Source of the DNA: a virus
IMG/VR virus record: IMGVR_UViG_3300025083_000042
Coordinates: 1-53,465 of that record
DNA length: 53,465 bases
Reading direction: 5' to 3' (one strand)
The number at the start of each line of letters is the position of its first letter. The first letter of the stretch is position 1. Position numbers and translations under genes: made by a program. Shown here in pieces: positions 8,743 through 17,700 of this stretch. The notes beneath the pieces are model-generated. The model did no database searches. It was not told the DNA's origin and worked only from the letters and a program-made list of their open reading frames with translations.

Positions 8743-11246
8743 TGTTTGATTTAGGTATCAAGACACATTCGATAGGAAGAGATGGGTATGTTTGGTGGGT
8801 AGGCCAGATTGCTAGTGAAGACTCCTGGAAAGAAAATAAACCAGAGAACCCTAAAGATTCCAATGAAGACATAAAAGGTTTTGGCGAAAGATATCGAGTT
8901 GCAATTGTGGGGTATACCCCTTTTAATACTCAAGAAGTTAGTGATGCTGAATTACAGTGGGCATCTGTTGAATATCCAGTAACTGCCGGTAGTGGAGGTA
9001 GAGGATCATCATGCTCTGCAAACCTTGTACAAGGTGATTTTGTTCGTGGGTATTTTCTCGATGGAGAAGAAGGACAGATACCGATTATTTGTGCAGTAAT
9101 TGGAAAAAATGAATATCAAGCTATTACAAAGAATATATCAGCTGAAGAAAGATTTGGTAATTCTAGTGGCCTTGTACCAACTGATTATGCGCCTTGGTAT
9201 ACTCAAAGAATCGAAACGATTGGGGAGATAATCACTCCCGACCAGACTGAAGGGAATGGCGGGAACATGTTTGTTGTTGGAGAAGGTACATCACAATACG
9301 TTAATTCTTTTTTATTAGTAAGTTCTAGTGGTGGCAATGCACAAAAAGAAGCTGCATCAAAAGCTGCATCAGAGGAACCAACTGTTCCACTTGCCCTACC
9401 ATCCGACTGTGAACCTATACCACTAGGTAAGATACAAAAAGAAATTCAGAATCTTATTGTAGAAATTCAGAAAATTAATAAAGCAGTTTATGATAAGGCT
9501 AATTCAATAAATGCTGATATTGCAGAAGTTCAGGAAGAAATTAATAAGAAAATTGCTAAAGCAACAGAATTTGTTGCAAGTGGAATAAAATGGATTTTTA
9601 CAGAAATTCAAAAATTTGTCATTAAGACTACTAACGACACTCTCAAAAAAACATATTTTTTACTCTTCCCAAACGAAAGACCCGGACTTAAAACCGCAGT
9701 CGAAAATATTAACGATTTGATTGCGTGTCTTTTCAGAAAGTTGATTAAACAGTTATTGTCAATGATTGGCAATTTTCTTGTAGACGCCGCAAGTAAAGTT
9801 GTTAATGGTGTGCAGTGTCTAGTAGAAAATGTAATCGGTCATATTCTTGGAAAACTTATCGGTGCAATATCAGATATTATAAATGGTGCATTATCAGCAG
9901 TCAGTTCTTTGGTTGGTCAGGCTGCAGGTATTGTTGGAGAAATTGTTGGTATTATTAAAGATATACTTTCGTTCTTATCTTGTGAGGAAAAACCACAGTG
10001 TTCTTCTGTTGATGAATGGAATATTTTAAGTGGGGCTAGTAAAGGATTTTCTGGAGATATTAACTCTATTATTAATAAGGCAAAGAACGTTGCCGGATCA
10101 GTTCAAAACATTGCTGGATCAGTTACAAATTCTGTAGAAAGTGTGGGAAGCAGTATCGACGATGCACTTAATATGGATTTTAGTGATGTATTCAATCAAA
10201 CTGGTTGTAATATAGGTCCAGTATTTTGTGGACCACCTACTGCACAATTTTTTGGACTAGGTGGTGGTGCTGCAGGTAATCTTGTGGTTGGTTCCTTGGG
10301 TGAGGTCATTGGAATTGATATGATAAATTTTGGATCTGGATATAATAATGATTCTTATGGAAAGGTATACGATAACTGTGGTAAAGGTAAAGGTGCATAC
10401 ATTAGACCCATTGTAAGTGACTATACCGACGAAGAAGGTAATTTACAGACTGGGGGTATTACTGATATTGAAATTATAGAACCAGGAACTGGCTATCTTC
10501 CTGCACCGGATGGAAGTAGAGGTGGTAATGAATACACTTGGTCAGATCCAGATGATACAGTTATAAGAACTCCTGATGGATCATGGTTACCTATTCCTCC
10601 AGGAGAAGTAGTTACTGTCGATCCCGGCACTACCATCACTCTTCCACCGGGTACAGTTGTTATAACAAATCCACAACCCGGTGGAGACCCCACAATACCA
10701 CCATTTGACCCTATACTTGACCCAGGAACTGGTGGAGATGGTACCGGTGGAGGAGGTAATGGTGACGGCAATAATGGTTCTACTGATGGTGGTCAAGGTG
10801 GTGGTGAAACTATTCAAGGTGGTAATCCGGTGCTTATTGAATTGCCTGGTGTTTTTACTACACCTAAACCCGAATATAAAAGATCGTCAGGTGACTATCC
10901 AACATCATCTAATGGTTCTTATCCGGTCATTCTTTATCTTTGCGAAATCTTTATCGATGAAAGTGGCATCAATTATTCTCCAGGAGACAAAGTTATTATT
11001 GAACCAGACATTGGTGCAGTTGTAGAACCTAAATTTAATGCCCGTGGTAGATTGACTTCCATCAAGGTTACTGAAAGTGGAGAAGGTTTCACTAAATATC
11101 CAACACTTTACATTCAATCTGAAACCGGTTATAATGCTGTATTGCGACCAAAACTTTGTATAGATAGAGTTGGTAATGATAAGCTCAAAGAGCCAACATT
11201 CCAAGACAAAGTTATAACCGTGATTGATTGTGTAGGTAAAGTTTAA
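8742..11246 (+). CDS. gp5: gp5-like baseplate hub/spike protein with OB-fold N-terminus, no lysozyme domain
   Basis: An 834-residue protein. The first ~150 residues resemble the gp5/VgrG OB-fold: YVWWVGQI, YRVAIVGY, LQWASVEYPVTAG, GDFVRGYFLDGEEGQIPIICAVIG. T4 gp5 follows this with a lysozyme domain, but I see none here. Instead there is a long helical region (about 225-430) with an amphipathic/hydrophobic stretch near 375-415, a Pro/Gly-rich linker (about 615-695) and two beta-rich repeats (near 525-600 and 735-810) of the GSGY...ITDIEIIEPGTGY type. Similar repeats occur in the giant protein at 22677. It probably sits between the gp27-like hub and the separate spike tip encoded next. The TAATG overlap at its end suggests coupled translation. 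Confidence 0.75.
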   Translation: MFDLGIKTHSIGRDGYVWWVGQIASEDSWKENKPENPKDSNEDIKGFGERYRVAIVGYTPFNTQEVSDAELQWASVEYPVTAGSGGRGSSCSANLVQGDFVRGYFLDGEEGQIPIICAVIGKNEYQAITKNISAEERFGNSSGLVPTDYAPWYTQRIETIGEIITPDQTEGNGGNMFVVGEGTSQYVNSFLLVSSSGGNAQKEAASKAASEEPTVPLALPSDCEPIPLGKIQKEIQNLIVEIQKINKAVYDKANSINADIAEVQEEINKKIAKATEFVASGIKWIFTEIQKFVIKTTNDTLKKTYFLLFPNERPGLKTAVENINDLIACLFRKLIKQLLSMIGNFLVDAASKVVNGVQCLVENVIGHILGKLIGAISDIINGALSAVSSLVGQAAGIVGEIVGIIKDILSFLSCEEKPQCSSVDEWNILSGASKGFSGDINSIINKAKNVAGSVQNIAGSVTNSVESVGSSIDDALNMDFSDVFNQTGCNIGPVFCGPPTAQFFGLGGGAAGNLVVGSLGEVIGIDMINFGSGYNNDSYGKVYDNCGKGKGAYIRPIVSDYTDEEGNLQTGGITDIEIIEPGTGYLPAPDGSRGGNEYTWSDPDDTVIRTPDGSWLPIPPGEVVTVDPGTTITLPPGTVVITNPQPGGDPTIPPFDPILDPGTGGDGTGGGGNGDGNNGSTDGGQGGGETIQGGNPVLIELPGVFTTPKPEYKRSSGDYPTSSNGSYPVILYLCEIFIDESGINYSPGDKVIIEPDIGAVVEPKFNARGRLTSIKVTESGEGFTKYPTLYIQSETGYNAVLRPKLCIDRVGNDKLKEPTFQDKVITVIDCVGKV

Positions 11247-11827
11247 TGGCGGAAGTAAAAAATTATCATACAATTAGGTATGGTCAAGCAGACGGTGAAA
11301 TAAAGTTTGGCCATCTTACTCAAGACAATGTTCTTTCATCAGTCTTGTTGAGAAGTGGAAAATCGAAGAACCATTATATTACGATGGACTCCTCTGGGGC
11401 TCCTCATCGTAAATATGGAACTATTTGTCGATCACCCGGCTCATTTCAGGTAAGGGCAGGTGATAATGTAGATAAAGATGTGCCTGGGGTATATGTTGAA
11501 GCAGTTAGTGGTGATTTAGTTCTACGAGCTCCCAGTGGAAGAGTTAGAATAGAGGGAGTTAACATCGATTTAATTGCATCTGGTGCTGACGGTCAAAATG
11601 GTGTTATTACCATTGATGCTAACGAAAAAATACTTATGAGGGCACAAACTATTGACGTTTCATCTAAAGTATCGACTAGACTATTCTCAGAGAAAACAGT
11701 TGAACTTATCGGAAATGCAATCTTAAATATGTATGGTGGATTCGTTGATATTGCAGATGGTGCCACAGCAATCAAGGGTTCAATTCTTCCATCACAAAAT
11801 GAAATACAAAATCTACCAATAGGCTAA
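11246..11827 (+). CDS. Beta-helical spike tip protein (gp5 C-terminal-like)
   Basis: A 193-residue protein that directly follows the gp5-like gene with a one-base overlap. Residues about 85-165 show short repeating beta-strand units (YVEAVSGDLVLRAPSGRVRIEGVNIDLIASG..., ITIDANEKILMRAQTIDVSSK) typical of the triple-stranded beta-helix of T4 gp5C and VgrG spikes. I infer that the membrane-piercing spike, which is fused to gp5 in T4, is a separate polypeptide here. No PAAR-type metal-binding tip motif is obvious within it. The stop overlaps the next start. Confidence 0.65.
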   Translation: MAEVKNYHTIRYGQADGEIKFGHLTQDNVLSSVLLRSGKSKNHYITMDSSGAPHRKYGTICRSPGSFQVRAGDNVDKDVPGVYVEAVSGDLVLRAPSGRVRIEGVNIDLIASGADGQNGVITIDANEKILMRAQTIDVSSKVSTRLFSEKTVELIGNAILNMYGGFVDIADGATAIKGSILPSQNEIQNLPIG

Positions 11828-12162
11828 TGACTTTAAATATTCCGCATCCACAGAAGAAAGGAAAAAGACTTGAATACTCCTCTTTACATGGTCCTGAGCA
11901 TGGTGTATACTATAGAGGTAGATTGAGAGGTCACGATAGAATTGAACTGCCTGAGGTGTGGAGAGACCTTGTAGAAGAACTTTCTATTACGGTATCAATT
12001 ACACCTATCGGTATGGCACAAAGTATTATTGTGAAGGGTATTCAGAATAATCAGGTCATACTAGATTCAAATCCAGGTGTTCCTATTGATTGTTATTATC
12101 ATGTATATGGTGAACGAAAGGATGTTCCAAGACTTAAGACAGAGGGTAAGGTTAAATCATGA
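11827..12162 (+). CDS. Small structural protein, first of three tandem paralogues
   Basis: A 111-residue protein consisting almost entirely of a domain that also forms the C-terminal half of the next two proteins. Shared landmarks are H-P at the start, RLEYSSLHGPEHGVYYRGR, a LP..WRDLV segment, SITVSITPIG and CYYHVYGERKD. The two larger copies add an N-terminal region and a C-terminal EYPGETPADYPG extension that this one lacks. Proteins with this domain are common virion proteins of cyanophages; their exact position is unknown to me. Overlaps on both sides (TAATG and a four-base ATGA) indicate one tightly coupled unit with the spike genes. Confidence 0.75.
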   Translation: MTLNIPHPQKKGKRLEYSSLHGPEHGVYYRGRLRGHDRIELPEVWRDLVEELSITVSITPIGMAQSIIVKGIQNNQVILDSNPGVPIDCYYHVYGERKDVPRLKTEGKVKS

Positions 12163-12935
12163 AGGTACCTGACATCAATGTAGGTAAGAGATTATTTGTT
12201 GGATTAGGAAATCCAGAATGTCTGGGTAGAGGACTAGCAGAAATTCGCGGGTCTGGTTATATGCAGGGCCCTACTATTACAGGGACTCCAACTTTCCCTA
12301 ATGTATGGGCATCATCAATGATTGGTCCTCTGATCAATCCAGAATCAACACCCCCTTTAATTCCTGGTGGGTTCTGTTATGGTCCTCCTGCTAATCCATT
12401 TTCTTTAGCTGTTGTTGGTTCAACCGCTTTAATGGGTATGGTTAACACCAATGCTGATGTAATTGTTGGAAGACATCTTGCAGTACAGGGTGAAATAGTT
12501 TCTAATTGTGGAGTTCATGTTCTATCTGTTAAAAAGAACTTTGATATTGTCCACCCTTCAAAAACCGGTTGGAGGTTGAGGCATACTTGTCCAGAAGGGC
12601 CTACTAATGACGTATACTTTAGAGGAACACTGAAGGATAAAGATTATATTGACCTTCCTACATATTGGAAGGATTTTGTTCATAGAGAATCTATCACTGT
12701 TAGTTTGACACCGATAGGAGCTCATCAAGATATCATCGTGAAGAAAATTGACAAAGATAAGATTTATCTTCAATCACGATCTGATACACCAATCCATTGT
12801 TTCTATCATGCATATGCAGAAAGAAAGGATGGTGAAAGTTTGATTCCTGAGTATCCAGGTGAAACACCTGCAGATTATCCAGGGAATAACGATCAATACT
12901 CAATTGTAGGATACCATTACGATATTAAATCATGA
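12159..12935 (+). CDS. Structural protein, second of three tandem paralogues
   Basis: A 258-residue protein. Residues 1-125 are Gly/Pro-rich with turn-like segments (GLGNPECLGRGLAEIRGSGY, PLINPESTPPLIPGG, SLAVVGSTALMG), suggesting a beta-structured attachment or spike-capping region. From FDIVHPSKTGWRLRHTCPEGP (about 129) onwards it carries the domain shared with the flanking genes, including ITVSLTPIGAHQDIIV and CFYHAYAERKDGE, and ends in IPEYPGETPADYPGNNDQYSIVGYHYD. It overlaps both neighbours by four bases. Function is inferred as virion structural (baseplate or spike-adjacent) from context. Confidence 0.78.
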   Translation: MKVPDINVGKRLFVGLGNPECLGRGLAEIRGSGYMQGPTITGTPTFPNVWASSMIGPLINPESTPPLIPGGFCYGPPANPFSLAVVGSTALMGMVNTNADVIVGRHLAVQGEIVSNCGVHVLSVKKNFDIVHPSKTGWRLRHTCPEGPTNDVYFRGTLKDKDYIDLPTYWKDFVHRESITVSLTPIGAHQDIIVKKIDKDKIYLQSRSDTPIHCFYHAYAERKDGESLIPEYPGETPADYPGNNDQYSIVGYHYDIKS

Positions 12936-13645
12936 CAGACTCATTATTTGGTCCATTTAAACCAGGCTCACCAGGAAATCAAGATTGCTCAGACGGTCAA
13001 GCCAGAGGGTTACCATCAGGCAATTTTTCATATATTCAAAAAAATAATAATAATGATGCCACGGCCCCTACGCCCAATCCATATTCAAAACCTCAGTGTG
13101 AACCCTATTATCATTCCACTGCCACGATTGATCAACTTGATATTACTACCAATCTGACTGGTGCTACTGCAACTTTCTCTGGTACAGTTACTGCTCCTAC
13201 ATTTTCGGGGCAAATTAATGTGCAATCTTGGAAAGGGTTTGATATTAAACACCCCAACAAAGATGGCCATCGATTGAGACACATCTGTATGGAGGGTCCA
13301 GAGGCTGGTGTTTATATTAGAGGAAGGTGTAAAGGAACTACGATTACATGTCCTGCATACTGGCAAGGATTAGTTGATCCTGAGTCAATCAGTGTCAATC
13401 TGACTCCAATTGGTTGTTATCAAGAACTCTTTGTTGAGTCAATTGAATGGGGTAAGAGAATTCAGATTAGAAACAATCTGGGTGGTCATATTGAGTGTTT
13501 CTATACGATTACTGCACAAAGAATTGATGGAGAGCCATTGATTGTTGAGTATGAGGGAGAGACACCTGCCAAGTACCCAGGAAGTTCTGATCAGTTCTCT
13601 ATCTCGGGGTATGACTATGATGTCAGAAGCCAGAAGACGAAGTAG
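12932..13645 (+). CDS. Structural protein, third of three tandem paralogues
   Basis: A 237-residue protein. The N-terminus is low-complexity (Asn/Pro-rich, about 25-60) and is followed by a short fibre-like beta stretch (LDITTNLTGATATFSGTVTAPTFSG). From FDIKHPNKDGHRLRHICMEGP (about 106) the shared domain begins, with SVNLTPIGCYQELFV, HIECFYTITAQRIDGE and a terminal EYEGETPAKYPGSSDQFSISGYDYD. This is the last gene of the hub/spike block. A sigma70-type promoter for a different gene set starts 12 bases after its stop, so transcription probably changes hands here. Confidence 0.78.
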   Translation: MTDSLFGPFKPGSPGNQDCSDGQARGLPSGNFSYIQKNNNNDATAPTPNPYSKPQCEPYYHSTATIDQLDITTNLTGATATFSGTVTAPTFSGQINVQSWKGFDIKHPNKDGHRLRHICMEGPEAGVYIRGRCKGTTITCPAYWQGLVDPESISVNLTPIGCYQELFVESIEWGKRIQIRNNLGGHIECFYTITAQRIDGEPLIVEYEGETPAKYPGSSDQFSISGYDYDVRSQKTK

Positions 13646-13656
13646 CACACACTCCC

Positions 13657-13685
13657 TTGACTTGGGCACTTAAAACCGTTATACT
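13657..13685 (+). promoter_or_regulatory. Sigma70-type (early) promoter
   Basis: TTGACT at 13657-13662 and TATACT at 13680-13685 are separated by exactly 17 bases. This is a near-consensus host sigma70 promoter about 21 bases before the start of the gene at 13707. It differs in kind from the NATAAATA late promoters of the surrounding modules. Confidence 0.8.
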
Positions 13686-13706
13686 ACTAGAGTAGACAGG
13701 AGTTCA

Positions 13707-13925
13707 ATGACCTACAAACCACAAGAAGAAGACCAAGACTTTCTGACCCGTGTTGTGGTTGACACAAGTCTTCGTAAGTTTTATCTTTACTCAAGTGAAG
13801 GTAACAGTAGAGATGTTGAATGTGAGACTGTAGACCAGTTTATGAATGTTCTTGAGTTGGTACGTGCATTGATTAAGGAAGACGACATTGTTTATGCAGA
13901 ACCTTTGGTTACTTCTGCAGAATGA
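13707..13925 (+). CDS. Small acidic protein of the early island, function unknown
   Basis: A 72-residue protein with no recognised family. It is acidic (Asp/Glu-rich ends) and contains a predicted beta segment VVVDTSLRKFYLYSS and a helical FMNVLELVRALIK. A good Shine-Dalgarno (AGGAG, 13698-13702) lies four bases before the ATG. It is the first gene after the strong sigma70-type promoter at 13657-13685, so early, host-polymerase expression is likely. Small proteins of this kind in cyanophages are commonly of unknown function; none can be assigned here. Confidence 0.75.
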   Translation: MTYKPQEEDQDFLTRVVVDTSLRKFYLYSSEGNSRDVECETVDQFMNVLELVRALIKEDDIVYAEPLVTSAE

Positions 13926-14083
13926 ACTGTTCAGACCTTTACGAAGAAATTCTAAACTGTTACGAATATGAGACCAGAAACCCGTCAGTCTATGGAAATG
14001 TTGTTCTCTGCCAAATGGAATCTTCCAAAGGCAGCAAAGAATTGCAACTTAACTCAAAAAGAGATGAAAATTACCTTCAATGA
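13922..14083 (+). CDS. Possible small overlapping ORF
   Basis: ATG 13922 overlaps the preceding stop (ATGA), as real coupled genes here do, and opens a 53-residue frame starting MNCSDLYEEILNCYEYE. From 13968 it runs in a different frame over the better-supported small gene MRPETRQ.... The first ~16 codons look protein-like; the rest reads less well. It could be a genuine overlapping gene, a short leader peptide for coupling, or the remnant of a longer gene cut by a frameshift. Confidence 0.3.
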   Translation: MNCSDLYEEILNCYEYETRNPSVYGNVVLCQMESSKGSKELQLNSKRDENYLQ

Positions 14084-14123
14084 GTATTGTGTGCTTCATC
14101 CTCCTACTTGGACGGAGGAATGA
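13968..14123 (+). CDS. Small conserved cyanophage-type protein, unknown function
   Basis: A 51-residue ORF, MRPETRQSMEMLFSAKWNLP followed by a Cys-containing KNCNLTQKEMKITF and a HPPTW end. The NLPKAAKNCNLTQKEMK part resembles a helix-turn-helix (two helices around a short turn), so DNA binding is possible but unproven. I recall small proteins of this form from cyanophages without an assigned function. Its 3' end contains GGAGG, the ribosome site of the next gene, and its stop overlaps that gene's ATG. Confidence 0.6.
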   Translation: MRPETRQSMEMLFSAKWNLPKAAKNCNLTQKEMKITFNEYCVLHPPTWTEE

Positions 14124-14413
14124 AACAATTATTTGTGGTTGACATTGGTAATGGTAGATGTGTTACTCATGATGGGTATATTCAGATTGGTATTTTCAAC
14201 CATTCTGTAGAAAAACATCTAGAGTTAAACTCATCAATTAATTGGCAAGTAACATACTGGATGCCCGATCCATTCTGTATTAGATACAAGAGAATCAACT
14301 ACCAGCATACAATGAAGGCAAACGAAGGTTCACCCAGAACTGATAATGCAACTGATAGTCGCCCGAGAGACTTTCCTGACCAGGCAACAAATAGATTAGA
14401 GAGAACCTTATAA
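14120..14413 (+). CDS. Hypothetical protein of the early island
   Basis: A 97-residue protein starting at ATG 14120, preceded by a strong GGAGG at 14114-14118. An upstream in-frame TTG at 14087 lacks a ribosome site and is not preferred. The first ~60 residues look folded (MKQLFVVDIGNGRCVTHDGY, YWMPDPFCIRYKR). The C-terminal ~35 are polar and probably disordered. There is no family recognition. It is coupled to the upstream small gene by an ATGA overlap. Confidence 0.65.
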   Translation: MKQLFVVDIGNGRCVTHDGYIQIGIFNHSVEKHLELNSSINWQVTYWMPDPFCIRYKRINYQHTMKANEGSPRTDNATDSRPRDFPDQATNRLERTL

Positions 14414-14441
14414 AGATTCCTATATAAAATAAAGGGGTAGA

Positions 14442-14612
14442 ATGAATATTCAACTTTGGTACTCCGAACCTATGAGAGAATGGAGATGGTCTCTTGTCTC
14501 TGACATAGATTCGAATGACCAACATTCAGGTGGTCAGGAAGACTTAAGAGATGCTATGAATGATGTGGCAAATACAGTAGAATATTTACTTGACACAGAT
14601 ATTAATCCATGA
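14442..14612 (+). CDS. Small conserved cyanophage-type protein, unknown function
   Basis: A 56-residue ORF, MNIQLWYSEPMREWRWSLVS then an acidic helix EDLRDAMNDVANTVEYLL. A GGGG-containing ribosome site is seven bases upstream. The pattern (aromatic beta start, C-terminal helix with DAM.D.ANTVEY) is one I recall from short cyanophage proteins of unknown role. Its last codons overlap the strong promoter at 14590-14618, so that promoter drives something downstream of it. Confidence 0.65.
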   Translation: MNIQLWYSEPMREWRWSLVSDIDSNDQHSGGQEDLRDAMNDVANTVEYLLDTDINP

Positions 14613-14618
14613 TATAAT
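14590..14618 (+). promoter_or_regulatory. Near-perfect sigma70 promoter
   Basis: TTGACA (14590-14595), a 17-base spacer and TATAAT (14613-14618): both hexamers are exact consensus. Transcription would start near 14625, only ~33 bases before the terminator stem at 14658. Confidence 0.85.
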
Positions 14619-14624
14619 ATAAAG

Positions 14625-14686
14625 ACCGTGTGAAGGAAGCACTCTATTGTGTTAATCAACCATCCAGTATTCTGGGTGGTTTTTTT
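14625..14686 (+). ncRNA. Candidate small RNA of about 60 nt
   Basis: A consensus promoter and a strong intrinsic terminator enclose roughly 62 bases with no convincing ORF (the only open stretch is GTG-started, lacks a ribosome site and runs through the terminator). The predicted RNA has a single-stranded 5' part containing GUGUGAAGGAAGCAC, then the terminator hairpin. The alternative is a leader/attenuator for read-through into the giant structural gene, although that gene has its own late promoter at 14691-14698. The start is estimated from the -10 position. Confidence 0.5.
14658..14686 (+). terminator. Intrinsic terminator
   Basis: A 10-bp stem (AACCATCCAG with CTGGGTGGTT, one G-U pair), a TATT loop and an uninterrupted run of T immediately after. 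It separates the early island from the late structural gene downstream. Confidence 0.88.
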
Positions 14687-14690
14687 ATGT

Positions 14691-14698
14691 AATAAATA
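14691..14698 (+). promoter_or_regulatory. T4-type late promoter
   Basis: AATAAATA directly after the terminator and 29 bases before the ATG of the giant protein at 14728. Confidence 0.7.
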
Positions 14699-14727
14699 TC
14701 TAATAATAGATATGTCGTGCGAGAAAG

Positions 14728-17700
14728 ATGCCTCTCTCAAGATTAGATAACTTTCTAAAGAACGTAAAAGGAAATATTTTATATGTTGATCCAAGTAATC
14801 TGGATGCAACAGATGGTATTGAGAACCAAGGGAACTCATTTGCTCGACCATTTAGAACTCTACAAAGGGCATTAATTGAAGCCTCTAGATTTTCATATCA
14901 AGTAGGTCTTGATAATGATAGATTTGAAAAAACCTCAATCTATCTGTTTCCTGGCACACATTACATTGATAACAGACCAGGTTGGATTCCATCTGGGTCA
15001 GGTACTTATTTGTTGAGAAGTGGCGTTAACTCAAATGATTTTCAATCATTCAGTAATACATCAAACTTCGATATTGCAGATGGTAACAATATTCTTTATA
15101 AACTCAATAGTATTCATGGTGGAGTTATTATCCCCAGAGGTGTGTCTATTATTGGTCAGGACTTAAGAAAGACTGTCATCAGACCAATCTATGTTCCTAA
15201 TCCAGAAAACAATTTAATCGAAAGATCTGCAATCTTTAGATTGACTGGCGGATGTTATATGTTCCAGTTTACTTTGAAGGATGCTGATACACAGAGACCT
15301 GCATATAAAGATTACAGTTCTTCTACATTCAAACCAACATTCTCTCACCATAAACTTACATGCTTTGAGTATGCTGATGGTAAGAATAATGTAAACATTA
15401 ATGATGATTTTATCAACTATGTTACAGATCGTAGTGATCTAGACATGTATTATGAGAAGGTTGGTATTGCATATGGTTCTGCAAGTGGAAGAGAAATTGA
15501 ACCTGATTATCCAAATGCAAGTGTAGATATTCAACCCAAGATTGATGAATACCGTATTGTTGGACCAGTATCTGGCTCAGTTGGTATCAATAGTATCAAG
15601 TCTGGTGATGGTATAACAGCTTCTACAGGAATTAATGTTAAACTTTCTAGTGGTATTTTTGGTTTAAATGTCGATACTAATGTTATTGTCAATAATGTAA
15701 CCGATACAAGATATAATGGTACATATCTTGTGACTCAAGTATTAGACACTGATGCAAATGGAGTTACTGAATTCGCGTATGAAGTTCCAGTTCCTCCAAG
15801 TAATGCACTACCAAATCCACTAGGTTCTTCTATAGAACTTTCCACCGATACTGTAACTAGTGCATCACCATACATTTTCAACGTTTCGCAGAGATCTGTT
15901 TATGGTATGTGTGGAATGCATGCCGATGGCAGTAAGGCTGATGGATTTAAATCAATGGTTGTTGCACAATTCACTGGAATTGGACTTCAAGTCGATGATA
16001 AAGCTTTTGTAAGATATAATACCACAAGTGGTTCATTTGATGACTCTAATGTAGTCGCTAATTTGCATACAGATATCAATGCAGTATATAAACCACAATA
16101 TGTAAATTATCACATCAAGGCATCAAATAACTCTTTGATTCAGTTAGTTTCTATTTTTGCTATTGGTTATGCAGAACAATTCTTAACAGAATCTGGTGGT
16201 GATTTCTCTGTTACCAACTCCAACTCAAACTTTGGTCAATCTGCACTTATCTCTAGAGGTTATAGAGATTTGGCATTTGCTCAAGATGATGTTGGATATA
16301 TTACACAAATTATTCCACCACAATCACTTAAACCACAATTTACTACGATTGAATATCCTTCAATTGATATCACAAAAACTGTAGGTGTTGCAGATACAAG
16401 TAGAATGTATCTCTATAATTATACTAATGAGGATGTACTGCCACCAAGTACAGTTAATGGCTATAGATTTGGTGCAAATAATGACGAGACATTGAATGTA
16501 GTTATTCCTGTAGGAGGACAGACGGAAGTCTTTAGAGCAAGAGTCGTCATGGACGATACTGCATATGCAACAAAGAAAATAACTGGAAGAAAACTTGCAA
16601 GACTCGGTAGAAACGTTTCTACTGGTAATAGCATTACAAATTCTACGTTGATGTTTACTGAAGACCATCAGTTTAAACAGGGTGAGACTGTAAGAGCCAT
16701 TTCAAATGATGGAAGACTTCCTGACGGTCTTGAGAGTAATAGAGTTTATTTTGCTGTTGTTGATGGCCTACCATCGAATCAACTACAACTAGCACAATCA
16801 TTCAATGATTCTTTGACTGGTAATAAGGTTGGCATTAATAATCTTGGTGACACCATTATTGTAGAGAGTAGAGTTAGTGATAAAGACCCTGGTGACGTAG
16901 GACATCCTGTTCAATATGATGTTGATGAATCACAATGGTATGTAAACGTATCATCCGCATCAACAGAGAATAATTTGTTCTCTAAGCTAAATGGTGGTGG
17001 ACTTGGAAATATTACTTCTAGAACATATATCGTTAGACAGAAAGATTCTAGACAATCTGATGATAGAATTCATCAGTTGAGATTTGTTATCCCTGCAAAT
17101 ACTGGAGTCTCTTCTGCAAGACAACCACTGGATGGTTTTATTCTTCAAGATTCGAGTGATGTTACTGGAGCAACTAATACCGAAGTTGCATTGGAATTTA
17201 ATCCAGGTTCTGTGACGATGAGTAATGACTCTCAAATGAGAAACTTTAGTTTCATCTCTGATGTTGACTATAAAGCTGGAATTACATATTATTCAACAGA
17301 AAAACCTCATAGACTTTCTATTGGTTCAACTGTTATTATTAATAATGTAAGAAGTACTTTGTTCCCAACAGTTGGCACAGGTAACTCTGGTTATAATGGT
17401 ACATATGAAGTTACTGGAATTACAAGTGCAAAGACATTTACTGTAAATTCTATTTCTCTTTCTGCTGGTACATTTATCAATGATACCTCGCAGAGAACTA
17501 CTACTCTTCCGACGGTTTCTAGAAGAAACTTTGCAAAAGACTTTTATGTCTACGACGTACAAACTATTAATGAATATATCAATGGAGAACAGGATGGTGT
17601 CTATCATCTGTCAATAATTAATTCTGCAAATGAACCAAAGGTTTTCCCATTCAACAATAATGGTTATGCGTTCTCACAACCAGTCACTAATTATTATCCA

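Noticed and set aside
8742-9300. Lysozyme domain in the gp5-like protein, as in T4
   Set aside because: After the OB-fold region the sequence is helical and then Gly/Pro-rich; no lysozyme catalytic pattern was found.
10493-10817. Minus-strand ORFs opposite the gp5-like gene
   Set aside because: They arise from the Gly/Pro-rich linker of the plus-strand gene; the translations are low-complexity Pro/Ser/Thr with no promoter or ribosome site.
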